In this document: positions 27,795 through 36,418 of the stretch, in pieces
Numbering within the stretch: the stretch's first letter is position 1
How the letters are laid out: every line of letters starts with the position of its first letter
Assembly (NCBI GenBank): GCA_963734955.1
Contig: CAVTJO010000005.1
Span: 558,001-622,000, forward strand
Length of the DNA: 64,000 bases
Origin: UBA11986 sp963734955
GTDB taxonomy: Bacteria; Bacteroidota; Ignavibacteria; UBA10030; UBA6906
Direction of reading: 5' to 3'
Program-made: the position numbers and the translations under genes
The notes under the pieces: generated by a model
Told to the model about the DNA's origin: nothing
What the model saw: only the letters and a program-made list of their open reading frames with translations
Database searches by the model: none

Positions 27795-27826
27795 TTGACT
27801 AAAAGAAATTTCATTCACCATATAAT
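27795..27826 (+). promoter_or_regulatory. Possible promoter, TTGACT ... TATAAT (20-base spacing)
   Basis: TTGACT at 27795-27800 and TATAAT at 27821-27826 are both good boxes, but the 20-base gap is longer than the usual 17. If used, transcription would start around 27833 and the terminator hairpin would lie at the very 5' end of the nif3 message. Confidence 0.3.
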
Positions 27827-27837
27827 ATCCAGATAAC

Positions 27838-27869
27838 AAGTGTCCCGCCCAAGGCGGGACACTTTATTT
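27838..27869 (+). terminator. Strong terminator hairpin upstream of nif3
   Basis: Twelve-base perfect arms AAGTGTCCCGCC and GGCGGGACACTT with a CAA loop, then a T-rich tail TTTATTTA. It would end transcripts coming from the receiver-DHp gene. It ends 20 bases before the Nif3 start. Confidence 0.75.
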
Positions 27870-27888
27870 ATGGCATGTCGTGTAATTC

Positions 27889-28995
27889 ATGATTGTAAAG
27901 GATGTTCAGGGCATTATCGAAGGTTGGGCACCAAGGGAAATTGCGTGGGAGCGGGATAACCCAGGACTCCAGGTAGGATCTCCGGACGCACCAGTGAAGG
28001 CAGTCTTCATTTGCCTCGATGTCACCGAGGATACCATTCGTGAGGCGATGAGGCGACGTGCTGATCTTATGATCAGCCACCACCCCCTCCTCTTTCGGCC
28101 CATCCAATCTGTAGATGTGCGGGAAAGGCGCGGGAAGTGCATAGAACATCTCGTGCGGTCGCGCATAAGCCTCTTGTCAGCCCACACGAACCTCGACTTT
28201 ACCCTGGGCGGAACGAGTTTCGCCCTCGCCGCGAGGCTGGGGCTCACCCACGTGGATTTTCTTTTGAAGAACTATCGGTTGAAGAAAAAGGTCGTGACGT
28301 TCGTCCCGGCCAGCCACCTTGATCGCGTTGCAGACGCCATGGGCAAAGCGGGAGCGGGAAGCATTGGAAATTACGATTCCTGTTCGTTTCGCAGCGAAGG
28401 CGTGGGGACGTTCAAGGGAAACGCGGAGTCGCATCCTTCGATCGGAAGGACACAACAGCTTGAGCATGTGCCGGAGGTTCGCCTCGAGATGATCGTTGAT
28501 CAACCCAGACTTCATTCCGTAGTAAGGAACATGCTGAGGGCACATCCTTATGAAGAACCTGCGTACGACATCTATCCACTGGAGAATGTATCACCTCACT
28601 ATGGCATGGGAGTTCTGGGTGAACTCAGTTCCCCCATGTCGGAGCCGCAGTTGCTCAGGCATGTAAGAAAGTCCTTGAAAGTGGAAACGCTCCGTTTCAC
28701 CCGTGGTCCTTCACGCCGGATTCGACGAGTTGCGGCATGCGGTGGGAGCGGCTCCGAACTGACTGCGGAGGCGATCCGACAAAAGGCGGATGCATTTATC
28801 ACCGCTGATGTGAAATACCACGCGTTTCAGGATGCTGCAGAGCGAATCATACTTATTGATGCGGGACATTACGAAACCGAACAACCTGTGTTGGATGTAA
28901 TGGCAAAGAAACTGAAGGAAGAGTTCATGCGACTGGGGACATATCCCCCGGTCCACGTCGCAAGAACTTCGACCAACCCGATTGTATATAACTAA
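27889..28995 (+). CDS. Nif3-like dinuclear metal centre protein
   Basis: 368 residues with the Nif3/YbgI fold. The metal ligand region is DLMISHHPLLF near residue 65, then SAHTNLDF, and the C-terminal half ends with ITADVKYHAF and DAGHYETEQPVL. An inserted domain (about residues 130-235) is typical of the longer Nif3 members. Some family members are annotated as GTP cyclohydrolase 1 type 2; the true substrate is unclear. A terminator and a possible promoter lie just ahead. The gene is followed after 17 bases by a zinc-ribbon protein, an arrangement often seen. Confidence 0.85.
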   Translation: MIVKDVQGIIEGWAPREIAWERDNPGLQVGSPDAPVKAVFICLDVTEDTIREAMRRRADLMISHHPLLFRPIQSVDVRERRGKCIEHLVRSRISLLSAHTNLDFTLGGTSFALAARLGLTHVDFLLKNYRLKKKVVTFVPASHLDRVADAMGKAGAGSIGNYDSCSFRSEGVGTFKGNAESHPSIGRTQQLEHVPEVRLEMIVDQPRLHSVVRNMLRAHPYEEPAYDIYPLENVSPHYGMGVLGELSSPMSEPQLLRHVRKSLKVETLRFTRGPSRRIRRVAACGGSGSELTAEAIRQKADAFITADVKYHAFQDAAERIILIDAGHYETEQPVLDVMAKKLKEEFMRLGTYPPVHVARTSTNPIVYN

Positions 28996-29012
28996 CTATC
29001 TAAGGAACTGCA

Positions 29013-29750
29013 TTGGAAAATAGGTTACGGAACCTCTACACACTGCAACTCATCGATAACAGCCTCGATGAAATCGAGGACCTCAAGGGCGACCTGCCAT
29101 CCGAAACCAGGACAATGGAAGAGAAGGTCACGGACCTGAAGAACCAGATTGCAGCGCTCGACCAGGAGATGAAAACCGCGTTTACAGGCAGGGATAACGC
29201 GGATAGCGAGATCGTCAACCTCAGGGTAAAACTCGACCGGTACAAGAAGCAGCAGTTCGAGGTGCGCAATAACAAAGAGTACGATGCCCTTTCACGCGAG
29301 ATGGATGCGGCCATCAGCACGATCACGAAACTCGAAAAGGAGATGGAGGTGCTTGAGGGCAAGGCTTCAAATGCCCGGACTGACATCGAGACGGCAAAAG
29401 GGAAACTCGAGGAAGCGGTGGGACTCTTCGAGGAGAAGCGCCAGGCCCTGGTCGAGGTATCGAAAAGTACTGAGGCTGAGGAATTAAAGCTCGCCCATGA
29501 GCGCCAAAAAGCCGTCGCCCGGATTGACAAAGCAGACCTTGTAGTGTACGAACGGATACGAAAAGCGAAGAAAGGCAAGGCAATCGTACCAGTGAAGCGC
29601 GGGGCCTGCGGCGGATGTTTCAACAGGGTGCCTCCCCAGGTGTTGCTGGAACTCCGTCATAACAACAAGCTCTACATGTGCGAACGGTGCGGTCGCATCG
29701 TAGTCTCCGATGAAATTGTAGAAGCTACTTCAGCCGTTTCATCGTCGTAA
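29013..29750 (+). CDS. Coiled-coil protein with C4 zinc ribbon (DUF164 type)
   Basis: 245 residues from a TTG start with TAAGGA just upstream. A long coiled coil fills residues 1-180, with heptads such as EMDAAISTITKLEKEMEVLEG. The C-terminal zinc ribbon is CGGCFNRVPPQV and, 25 residues later, CERCGR. Proteins of this type follow Nif3 in many genomes, and several are linked to RNA or the cell surface; the role here is unknown. rnpB lies immediately after. Confidence 0.8.
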   Translation: MENRLRNLYTLQLIDNSLDEIEDLKGDLPSETRTMEEKVTDLKNQIAALDQEMKTAFTGRDNADSEIVNLRVKLDRYKKQQFEVRNNKEYDALSREMDAAISTITKLEKEMEVLEGKASNARTDIETAKGKLEEAVGLFEEKRQALVEVSKSTEAEELKLAHERQKAVARIDKADLVVYERIRKAKKGKAIVPVKRGACGGCFNRVPPQVLLELRHNNKLYMCERCGRIVVSDEIVEATSAVSSS

Positions 29751-29787
29751 GGGTTCTCCTTATTCAGCATGCGGATCAACTCCGCTG

Positions 29788-29816
29788 TTCTCATTTTATT
29801 AATTCACTAACATACT
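29788..29816 (+). promoter_or_regulatory. Putative rnpB promoter
   Basis: TTCTCA (29788-29793), 17 bases, CATACT (29811-29816). The first base of the RNA at 29824 lies at the expected distance, which supports the call, although the -35 matches only four of six consensus bases. Confidence 0.4.
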
Positions 29817-29823
29817 CACAACT

Positions 29824-30213
29824 GCAGGTCGGGCAACCGCGTGGCGCCATGGGCGCCATGAGGAAAGTCCGAACTCCACAGAGCAAGGTGCCCCGTTAAG
29901 AGCAGGGGCCCCGGGGGCACAAGCCGTCGGGGACGGAAAGTGTCACAGAAAACACACCGCCCATGTGCCATTGGTACATAGGTAAGGGTGAAAAGGCGAG
30001 GTAAGAGCTCACCGGTGCAACAGCAATGTCGCACGCATGACAAACCCCACCCGGAGCAAGACCATGTAAGAGAGGAGAAGCTGCTCGCTTCGTCTTTGTG
30101 GCAACACGAATGAACTCTCGGGTAGGTCGCTAGAGCCAAGGAGCAATCCGAGGCCCAGAGAAATGGTTGCCTCCCCCTTCACGGGGCAGACAGAATTCGG
30201 CTTACAGACCTGC
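29824..30213 (+). ncRNA. rnpB: RNase P RNA (bacterial class A)
   Basis: About 390 bases. The conserved core GAGGAAAGTCCG is near the 5' end (29869-29880) and the closing AGAATTCGGCTTAC is near 30192-30205. The ends pair: GCAGGTC (29824-29830) with GACCTGC (30207-30213), giving stem P1. RNase P cuts the 5' leaders of tRNA precursors. It lies between the zinc-ribbon gene and recJ. Confidence 0.93.
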
Positions 30214-30288
30214 ATTGCCTTTCGTTACCGCTTCACCTGCATTCCCGTGCCGGCAGATAACAGAGGGCGTTTCTTTGAAGGAGTCACC

Positions 30289-32019
30289 GTGAATACCACC
30301 ATTCGAGAGCATCGGTGGACAGTCGCAGAACCCTCCGACGCCGATCTTGTTGCACGTCTCTCCAAGGAGATCAACGTGCCCGACGCAATCGCCAGAGTGC
30401 TCGTGCATCGCGGCATCGATGATTACGCCAAGGCAAAGGCATACTTCCGACCCACCCTGGAACAGTTGCATGACCCCTTCCTCATGGATGGTATGGAACG
30501 TGCGGTCTCCAGAATCATCAGCGCAATTGAACAACATGAAAAGATTCTGGTCTTTGGCGATTACGATGTGGACGGAACAAACGGCGCTTCGATGCTGTAC
30601 CTGTTCTTCCGGGCAGTTGGCGGCGATGCCATCTACTACATCCCCGACAGGCTGAAGGAAGGCTATGGTATCTCACGCATCGGTATAGACAAGGCTGTCC
30701 AGCTTGGAGTAACGTTATTTGTTTCAGTGGATTGCGGGATCACGGCTGTTGAGCAGGTTGAGTACGCGCGAAGCGTTAACCTCGACGTTGTCATTTGTGA
30801 CCATCACGAGGCTGGCGAACAACTGCCGGAGGCGTATGCACTCCTCGATCCGATCAAGCCCGGAGACACATATCCGTTCAAATATCTCTGCGGGTGTGGC
30901 GTTGGTTTCAAGCTTATCCAGGCACTGGCAAAGCGCCTGGGCAAGGAGGATCTGCTTCCTGAGTTTCTTGAGTTTGTGACCCTGGCGACCACCGCCGATA
31001 TCGTTCCCCTTGTCGATGAAAACAGGGTGCTCGTCAAACGGGGATTTGAGCGCATCAACACAACGCCGAGGGCTGGAATCAAGGCGTTGATTGATGCTGC
31101 GGGATTGGACCAAAAATCCATCAGCACCGGGCAAATAGTGTTCGGCCTTGCCCCGCGAATCAATGCAGCGGGAAGACTGGGGGATGCCAACCGGGCCGTC
31201 CGATTGCTCACCTGCGACGACCCGCAGGAAGCGCGTGCGCTTGCCAACGTGCTCGAGCTGGAGAACCAGAATCGACGGAAGATTGATGAAGATACGTTCG
31301 AAGAGGCCCAGCGACTTGCCGAAGACCTCTTCGACCTCGACGTCGACTCAGTGATCGTGCTCCATCAGGAGCACTGGCACCCCGGTGTGGTCGGAATTGT
31401 CGCGTCGCGCATGGTCGAAAGGTACTACAAGCCGTCAATCATGATGGCAACCGTCGATGGTGTGGCCAAAGGCTCAGCGCGCAGCATCAGTGGGTTCGAT
31501 GTATATCAGGCATTGAAACGATGCGAGGATAAGCTGATCCAATTCGGAGGACACAAGTATGCTGCCGGGCTTACTGTGGAAATCTCCAGACTCGATGAAT
31601 TCCGTGACGCATTCAACGCCACTGTTAAAGAGATGATGTCCGAGGACTTGAAGACGCCCGAGATTAAAGTGGATGTTGAGATTTCACTCTCCGAAGTTAC
31701 ACCGCGATTCGTCCGTATCTTGAAGGAGTTCGCGCCGTTTGGACCTAACAACATGAAGCCCACCTTCCTGTCACGCAATCTGGAGGTGATAGGTTCTCCA
31801 CGAATAGTTGGCAGAAACCATCTGCGATTCAAAGTGCGGCAAAATGGCGTCGTGTTCGACGCGATCGGATTCGGCCTTGGGGAACTCCTTCCACGTGTGG
31901 CAAGCGGCAGAAGAGACCTTGAATGCGTCTTTTCTGTCGAAGAGAACGACTATGTCCCGCCGAACGGGTCGCGTCCAGCAAACACAATTCCACAACTCAA
32001 AGTGAGAGACATTCGATAG
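30289..32019 (+). CDS. recJ: Single-stranded-DNA exonuclease RecJ
   Basis: 576 residues from GTG 30289, chosen because AAGGAG lies six bases ahead; a longer reading from 30163 would overlap rnpB. The DHH phosphoesterase motif is D91-Y-D-V-D-G, then the DHH triad in VICDHHEAG. The DHHA1 part contains GGHKYAAGLTV. The C-terminal RecJ OB domain follows. RecJ digests 5' ends in recombination and mismatch repair. It precedes yebC and the ruv genes by a short gap. Confidence 0.92.
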   Translation: MNTTIREHRWTVAEPSDADLVARLSKEINVPDAIARVLVHRGIDDYAKAKAYFRPTLEQLHDPFLMDGMERAVSRIISAIEQHEKILVFGDYDVDGTNGASMLYLFFRAVGGDAIYYIPDRLKEGYGISRIGIDKAVQLGVTLFVSVDCGITAVEQVEYARSVNLDVVICDHHEAGEQLPEAYALLDPIKPGDTYPFKYLCGCGVGFKLIQALAKRLGKEDLLPEFLEFVTLATTADIVPLVDENRVLVKRGFERINTTPRAGIKALIDAAGLDQKSISTGQIVFGLAPRINAAGRLGDANRAVRLLTCDDPQEARALANVLELENQNRRKIDEDTFEEAQRLAEDLFDLDVDSVIVLHQEHWHPGVVGIVASRMVERYYKPSIMMATVDGVAKGSARSISGFDVYQALKRCEDKLIQFGGHKYAAGLTVEISRLDEFRDAFNATVKEMMSEDLKTPEIKVDVEISLSEVTPRFVRILKEFAPFGPNNMKPTFLSRNLEVIGSPRIVGRNHLRFKVRQNGVVFDAIGFGLGELLPRVASGRRDLECVFSVEENDYVPPNGSRPANTIPQLKVRDIR

Positions 32020-32032
32020 AGGAGATCCAGAC

Positions 32033-32788
32033 ATGTCAGGTCATTCAAAATGGGCAACGATCAAGCGCAAGAAGGGGGCAACCGACGCCGCCCGGGGCCG
32101 GTTATTCACGAGGCTTATCAAGGAAATAACAATTGCTGCCAAGAACGGGGGCGGGAATCCTGACGGAAACCCGCGTCTTCGGCTGGCAATCCAGACTGCC
32201 AAGAGTTCCAACATGCCCGCCGATAACATCAAACGAGCGATTCAAAAAGGAACCGGTGAACTCCCCGGTGTTACGTATGAGGAAGTGACGTTTGAAGGAT
32301 ACGGCCCGGGAGGAGTAGCCATCCTCGTTGAAGTTGTCACCGACAATAACAACAGGACCGTCTCGGAGATGCGCCATGTCCTCTCCCGCAACAACGGCAA
32401 CCTCGGACAGACAGGGAGCGTGGCATGGATGTTTCATAGGAAGGGAAACATCGTGATTCCCCGTACAGGACAATCCATCACGGAAGACGATCTCATGGCA
32501 ATCATCCTCGATGCTGGCGCCGACGACATGATCACTGACGACGAATCGTTCACCGTCGTCACATCCCCGCAGTTGTTCGACGCGGTGAAGAAGGCGATCG
32601 AGGACAAGGGAATCAAGGTGGAAAGTGCCGCCCTCCAAATGATCCCCCAGAACACCGTGAAAATCTCCGGCAAGGAAGCCGAACAGACGCTGAAACTGAT
32701 GGAGGCGCTTGAGGAACACGAGGATGTGCAGAACGTCTATTCGAACTTCGACATAGACGAGAAAGAACTTGCGTCGATCAACGGTTGA
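32033..32788 (+). CDS. yebC: YebC/PmpR-type protein (TACO1 family)
   Basis: 251 residues beginning SGHSKWATIKRKKG, the conserved family N-terminus, followed by the acidic DNA/RNA-binding fold with MRHVLSRNNGNLG. Family members are DNA-binding regulators and, in other settings, relieve ribosome stalling at polyproline. It overlaps nothing and leads directly to ruvC, an order seen in many bacteria. Confidence 0.9.
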   Translation: MSGHSKWATIKRKKGATDAARGRLFTRLIKEITIAAKNGGGNPDGNPRLRLAIQTAKSSNMPADNIKRAIQKGTGELPGVTYEEVTFEGYGPGGVAILVEVVTDNNNRTVSEMRHVLSRNNGNLGQTGSVAWMFHRKGNIVIPRTGQSITEDDLMAIILDAGADDMITDDESFTVVTSPQLFDAVKKAIEDKGIKVESAALQMIPQNTVKISGKEAEQTLKLMEALEEHEDVQNVYSNFDIDEKELASING

Positions 32789-32831
32789 GCGGAACAACGG
32801 AACGGAACGTCCGGTCGTCGCCAAACGGTCG

Positions 32832-33392
32832 ATGGACAAGACGGCACCGGTTCATCCGTCATTCTCGGGGTTGATCCCGGTACGCTGGTAACGGGATACG
32901 GCGTAATCATGCGTCACCGGAACACGCTCCAGTTGCTGGGATGCGGGACGGTCCGCAATTCGGCTGATGCCTCGATGCCCCTTCGATTGCAGAAGATCTA
33001 CAAGGAACTCTGCTCCGTTATCGAGACATACCATCCAGACGAGCTGGCGATCGAATCGGCGTTCTATGGCAAGAACGCCCAATCCGCATTGAAGCTTGGC
33101 CACGCGCGCGGGGTCGCCATCCTGGCTGCAGTGGAAAGCGAGATTCCCACCAGCGAATATTCTCCCCGTGAGGTCAAGAAGGCTGTTGTCGGAAACGGAG
33201 CAGCCTCAAAGGAGCAGGTGCAGTTCATGATCAAGTCCCTGCTGCGACTCTCGAATGCCAGAATGCTGCATGACACTTCTGATGCGATCGCCATTGCCAG
33301 TCTGCCATCTTCACCGGCTTGCCACACCTGCCTCGAAGCACACGAATTGGAAGTCCTTCATCCTTGCACACCCGGAGCGAGTGAGCGCATGA
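32832..33392 (+). pseudogene. ruvC: Holliday junction resolvase RuvC, frame disturbed at both ends
   Basis: The resolvase core is clear: VILGVDPGTLVTGYGV (first Asp), LAIESAFYGKNAQSA (Glu) and HDTSDAIAIA (paired Asp). After AIA the reading frame runs on into ruvA, but deleting one base near 33297-33300 gives the normal ending (VCHLHRL ... HPERVSA) and a TGA at 33390-33392 that overlaps the ruvA ATG (ATGA). The start is also unclear: the body frame has no ATG before 32909, and the nearest ATG (32832) is in another frame. A missing base near 32859 would join it. Probably real ruvC with sequence errors, or a decayed gene. Confidence 0.7.
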
Positions 33393-33994
33393 TTGCATCG
33401 ATTCGCGGCATGCTCGTTTCCAAGTCACCGACCGAGGTCATCGTGGACACGCAGGGCGTCGGATATAGCATCAACATCCCGCTCTCAACGTATACCTCAC
33501 TCGGTGGAGTGAACAGCAATGTAACACTCCTTACCTACCTTCACGTCAGAGAGGATACGCTGCAACTTTTTGGGTTTGCCTCGGAAGAGGAGCGCAGCAT
33601 CTTCAAGCTCCTTATTTCGGTCTCGGGAATTGGTCCGAGAATGGCGCAGACGATTCTTTCAGGGATTACCGTCCCCGATCTCAAGCATCATATCGCCTCA
33701 GGGAACCTTGGAGCACTCACGACCATTCCGGGTGTTGGCAAGAAACTCGCCGAGCGTCTCATTGTTGAGCTGCGTGATAGGATAGCAAAAGTAGAGGCGT
33801 CGGGGGCATTTCCTCCGATTGCAACGGATAAACAGTCACAGGTACGATCCGAGGCGCTGCTTGCCTTGACATCGCTCGGTTATTCCCGGCCGGTTGCCGA
33901 GAAAGCCCTCCTCTCAACGTTGAAGGAAATGAACGGGAACGAAGTCGGTGTGGAGGATCTTATCAAGGCTTCGCTCAGACACGCGACGAAATGA
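33389..33994 (+). CDS. ruvA: Holliday junction branch-migration protein RuvA
   Basis: 201 residues starting MIASIRGMLVSKSPTEVIV, the OB-fold domain I. Domain II has two helix-hairpin-helix motifs (VSGIGPRMAQTIL, IPGVGKKLAERLIVEL) that bind the junction, and domain III ends the protein. The ATG overlaps the ruvC stop when the extra base is removed. RuvA targets RuvB to Holliday junctions. Confidence 0.9.
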   Translation: MIASIRGMLVSKSPTEVIVDTQGVGYSINIPLSTYTSLGGVNSNVTLLTYLHVREDTLQLFGFASEEERSIFKLLISVSGIGPRMAQTILSGITVPDLKHHIASGNLGALTTIPGVGKKLAERLIVELRDRIAKVEASGAFPPIATDKQSQVRSEALLALTSLGYSRPVAEKALLSTLKEMNGNEVGVEDLIKASLRHATK

Positions 33995-34116
33995 TGGACC
34001 TAATCGTCCGGCAATAAACTCGGCGGTTCTGATGCACTCATGTCCCACCATTTCAACGTACGGCGAACGCCCCTCAAATATTGACCTTTGCCCGCACTTC
34101 TCTTACCTTGCTTCCA

Positions 34117-35157
34117 ATGAAAAAGTCAGATTTCACATCACCTGAACGGCTTGAAGCAGACGTCGAATTCGACCAGACGCTTCGCCCACTTTCGTTCCTC
34201 GACTTCTACGGCCAGGAAAAGATCACTGATAACCTGAAGGTTTTCATTACCGCAGCCCGGCAGCGGCAGGAATCGCTTGATCATGTATTGCTGACCGGAC
34301 CGCCTGGTCTGGGAAAGACCACTCTGGCCCACATCATTGCAAATGAAATGGGCGGTAATATCAAGGTCACTTCAGGACCCGTTCTCGACAAGCCGGGGGA
34401 TCTTGCAGGCATTCTGACAAATCTCGAAGAGGGCGACGTTCTGTTTATCGACGAGATCCATCGGTTGAACCCGGTCGTGGAAGAGTACCTGTATTCAGCA
34501 ATGGAAGATTTCCGGCTCGACATCATGATTGACTCGGGCCCGAATGCAAGGAGCATTCAGCTTTCGCTGCCCAAGTATACGCTCATCGGTGCAACCACCC
34601 GTGCCGGACTGCTTACCGCTCCGCTGCGTGCGCGGTTCGGCATAAGCAACCGGCTGGACTACTACGACTCACCCACCCTGGAAAGAATTCTGCATCGGTC
34701 GGCGGGGATCTTAAACATTGAATATGACGAGGCAGGACTGTCAGAAATGGCGGGGCGATCGCGCGGCACGCCGCGCATTGCCAACCGGCTGCTCCGACGT
34801 TGCCGTGACTTTGCACAGGCCGATCCGCGCCTCAAGAGATTCAATGGTGTAATCTCCCAGGAGGTCGCGCGGCATTCCCTCACTGCCCTCGAAGTTGACG
34901 AGCATGGGCTCGACGACATGGACAAGAGGATACTCCAGTGCATCATTGAGAAATACAATGGCGGACCGGTCGGGATCAGCACACTTGCCGTTGCGGTGGG
35001 AGAAGAACCCGGAACGATTGAGGAGGTGTACGAACCGTATCTCATTCAGGAGGGATTTATCAAGCGGACTCCACGAGGTCGTGAAGCAACGAAGTTGGCC
35101 TATAAGCATTTGAAAATTTCCCCGACGCGTGGCAGTCAGGCGAGTTTGTTCCTGTAA
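34117..35157 (+). CDS. ruvB: Holliday junction ATP-dependent helicase RuvB
   Basis: 346 residues from ATG 34117, as the RuvB N-terminus is LEADVEFDQTLRPLSFLDF. Walker A is GPPGLGKTT (residues 61-69), Walker B is LFIDEIHRL, and the arginine-finger region and C-terminal winged helix (KRTPRGREATKLAYKHL) are present. RuvB is the AAA+ motor moving junctions together with RuvA. It lies 122 bases after ruvA, in the same direction. Confidence 0.95.
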   Translation: MKKSDFTSPERLEADVEFDQTLRPLSFLDFYGQEKITDNLKVFITAARQRQESLDHVLLTGPPGLGKTTLAHIIANEMGGNIKVTSGPVLDKPGDLAGILTNLEEGDVLFIDEIHRLNPVVEEYLYSAMEDFRLDIMIDSGPNARSIQLSLPKYTLIGATTRAGLLTAPLRARFGISNRLDYYDSPTLERILHRSAGILNIEYDEAGLSEMAGRSRGTPRIANRLLRRCRDFAQADPRLKRFNGVISQEVARHSLTALEVDEHGLDDMDKRILQCIIEKYNGGPVGISTLAVAVGEEPGTIEEVYEPYLIQEGFIKRTPRGREATKLAYKHLKISPTRGSQASLFL

Positions 35158-35194
35158 TTCCCTTACACTGATTCCTTTCCATCATACCTCAACA

Positions 35195-35632
35195 ATGGCA
35201 GAGTACTCCATCAAGCGTATGATGATTGGCCAGATTCAACGGGGTGCCGACCTCTACAACTCCATAATGAGGATTATTCAGGAGAATGGTATCACCATTG
35301 GCCGTGTCACCGGAATGGGCGCAGTACAACGCGCGAGGCTCGCTTACTATGATCAGAGGGAGATGAAGTACCGCGAAGTATCCTTCGCCGAGCCAATGGA
35401 AATCGTCAGCCTCTATGGCAACATCAGCATCAAGGATGGTAAGCCGTTTGCACATGTCCATGTTACCCTCACGGATGAACACGGACAAGCGTATGGTGGT
35501 CACCTCCTCCCTGACCACACCCCGGTCTTCGCGTGCGAGGTCATCATTGAGGAGTTTGATGGAAAAGAACTCGTGCGAACCCTGGACGAAACGACCGGGC
35601 TGGCCTTGTGGAGAAAAGAGACGACGCTGTGA
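35195..35632 (+). CDS. PPC/DUF296 domain protein
   Basis: 145 residues from ATG 35195. The domain has a conserved GKPFAHVHVTL near residue 90, with His residues that bind zinc in structures, and GGHLLPDHTPVFACEVII. PPC proteins form trimers and are sometimes linked to DNA binding; without an AT-hook (none here) the role is unknown. The next gene starts 1 base after its stop. Confidence 0.75.
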   Translation: MAEYSIKRMMIGQIQRGADLYNSIMRIIQENGITIGRVTGMGAVQRARLAYYDQREMKYREVSFAEPMEIVSLYGNISIKDGKPFAHVHVTLTDEHGQAYGGHLLPDHTPVFACEVIIEEFDGKELVRTLDETTGLALWRKETTL

Positions 35633-35633
35633 G

Positions 35634-36407
35634 ATGAATCGTACTGCTCTGCTGTCTCTTGTCTGGTTCAGTTGTTTCCGGTTCGCAACGTATTCTCAAG
35701 AAACACGAGTGAGCGAGGGAGCTATTCCGTCCGACACGCCGGAGCCTGCGAGGAACAGATTGTTCATAATGTCGACTGGACAGACGATGCCGGCTGGCAG
35801 ATTCTCATTTGCAGACTTCGAGATATTCCTTCTGCAATTGGGCTACGCCCCGACGGATTTCCTTCATTTGAATCTCTCGTATCTGATCCCGGTCTCTCGA
35901 GGAGCCAACACGTATTGGTCGATCGGAACGAAGGTGGAAGTGCTGCAACCCTCCGGACTCTTCCAGGGATTGGCCATCGGCGCTGACTTCGGATTTTTCG
36001 GGAACGTTGACTATATTACCCCGGCAAGTTCGTATGCATCGTCCGCTCCTCGGCTTGTCAACGTGAACGCGTCTGTTTCAGTCGGTGATGAGAACGTAAA
36101 GATGCATGCGAGCGTCGCTCAACTCCAATGGAGATCAGACTATGGCAAGGTCCAGGTCCCTTCCTACGTCCAAATTGGGGCCGATGCGTTGGTGCACAAG
36201 CAATCAGCTTCAGCGGGACTGAAGCTTATGGGTGAGCTGATGTTTACCCAGCACGCACGCTCACTCAATCCCGCCTTCATGATTCTGGGTTTGCGGACAT
36301 ACTCCGCAAAGTTCACAGGCGATTTCGGTTGGCCGTTTGGATTTGGAGACAGTGGGTATTTCGTTCCCGCTCAAATCCCATTCTTTAGTTTCACGTTCTT
36401 CTGGTAA
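35634..36407 (+). CDS. Putative outer-membrane/secreted beta-rich protein
   Basis: 257 residues from ATG 35634, 1 base after the PPC gene stop. A signal peptide (LLSLVWFSCFRFATYSQ) is visible. The rest alternates hydrophobic and polar residues in beta-strand style and ends FFSFTFFW, an aromatic C-terminus as seen in outer-membrane beta barrels. No family is recognised. It is followed after 11 bases by the acylating aldehyde dehydrogenase. Confidence 0.55.
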   Translation: MNRTALLSLVWFSCFRFATYSQETRVSEGAIPSDTPEPARNRLFIMSTGQTMPAGRFSFADFEIFLLQLGYAPTDFLHLNLSYLIPVSRGANTYWSIGTKVEVLQPSGLFQGLAIGADFGFFGNVDYITPASSYASSAPRLVNVNASVSVGDENVKMHASVAQLQWRSDYGKVQVPSYVQIGADALVHKQSASAGLKLMGELMFTQHARSLNPAFMILGLRTYSAKFTGDFGWPFGFGDSGYFVPAQIPFFSFTFFW

Positions 36408-36418
36408 GGAATTCGACA

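Noticed and set aside
30163..30288. Longer RecJ N-terminus
   Set aside because: It overlaps the RNase P RNA; a GTG with AAGGAG at 30289 fits the family length.
32909..33994. A natural RuvC-RuvA fusion protein
   Set aside because: The frame that restores the usual RuvC C-terminus ends in a TGA overlapping the RuvA ATG, so an extra base explains the fusion better.
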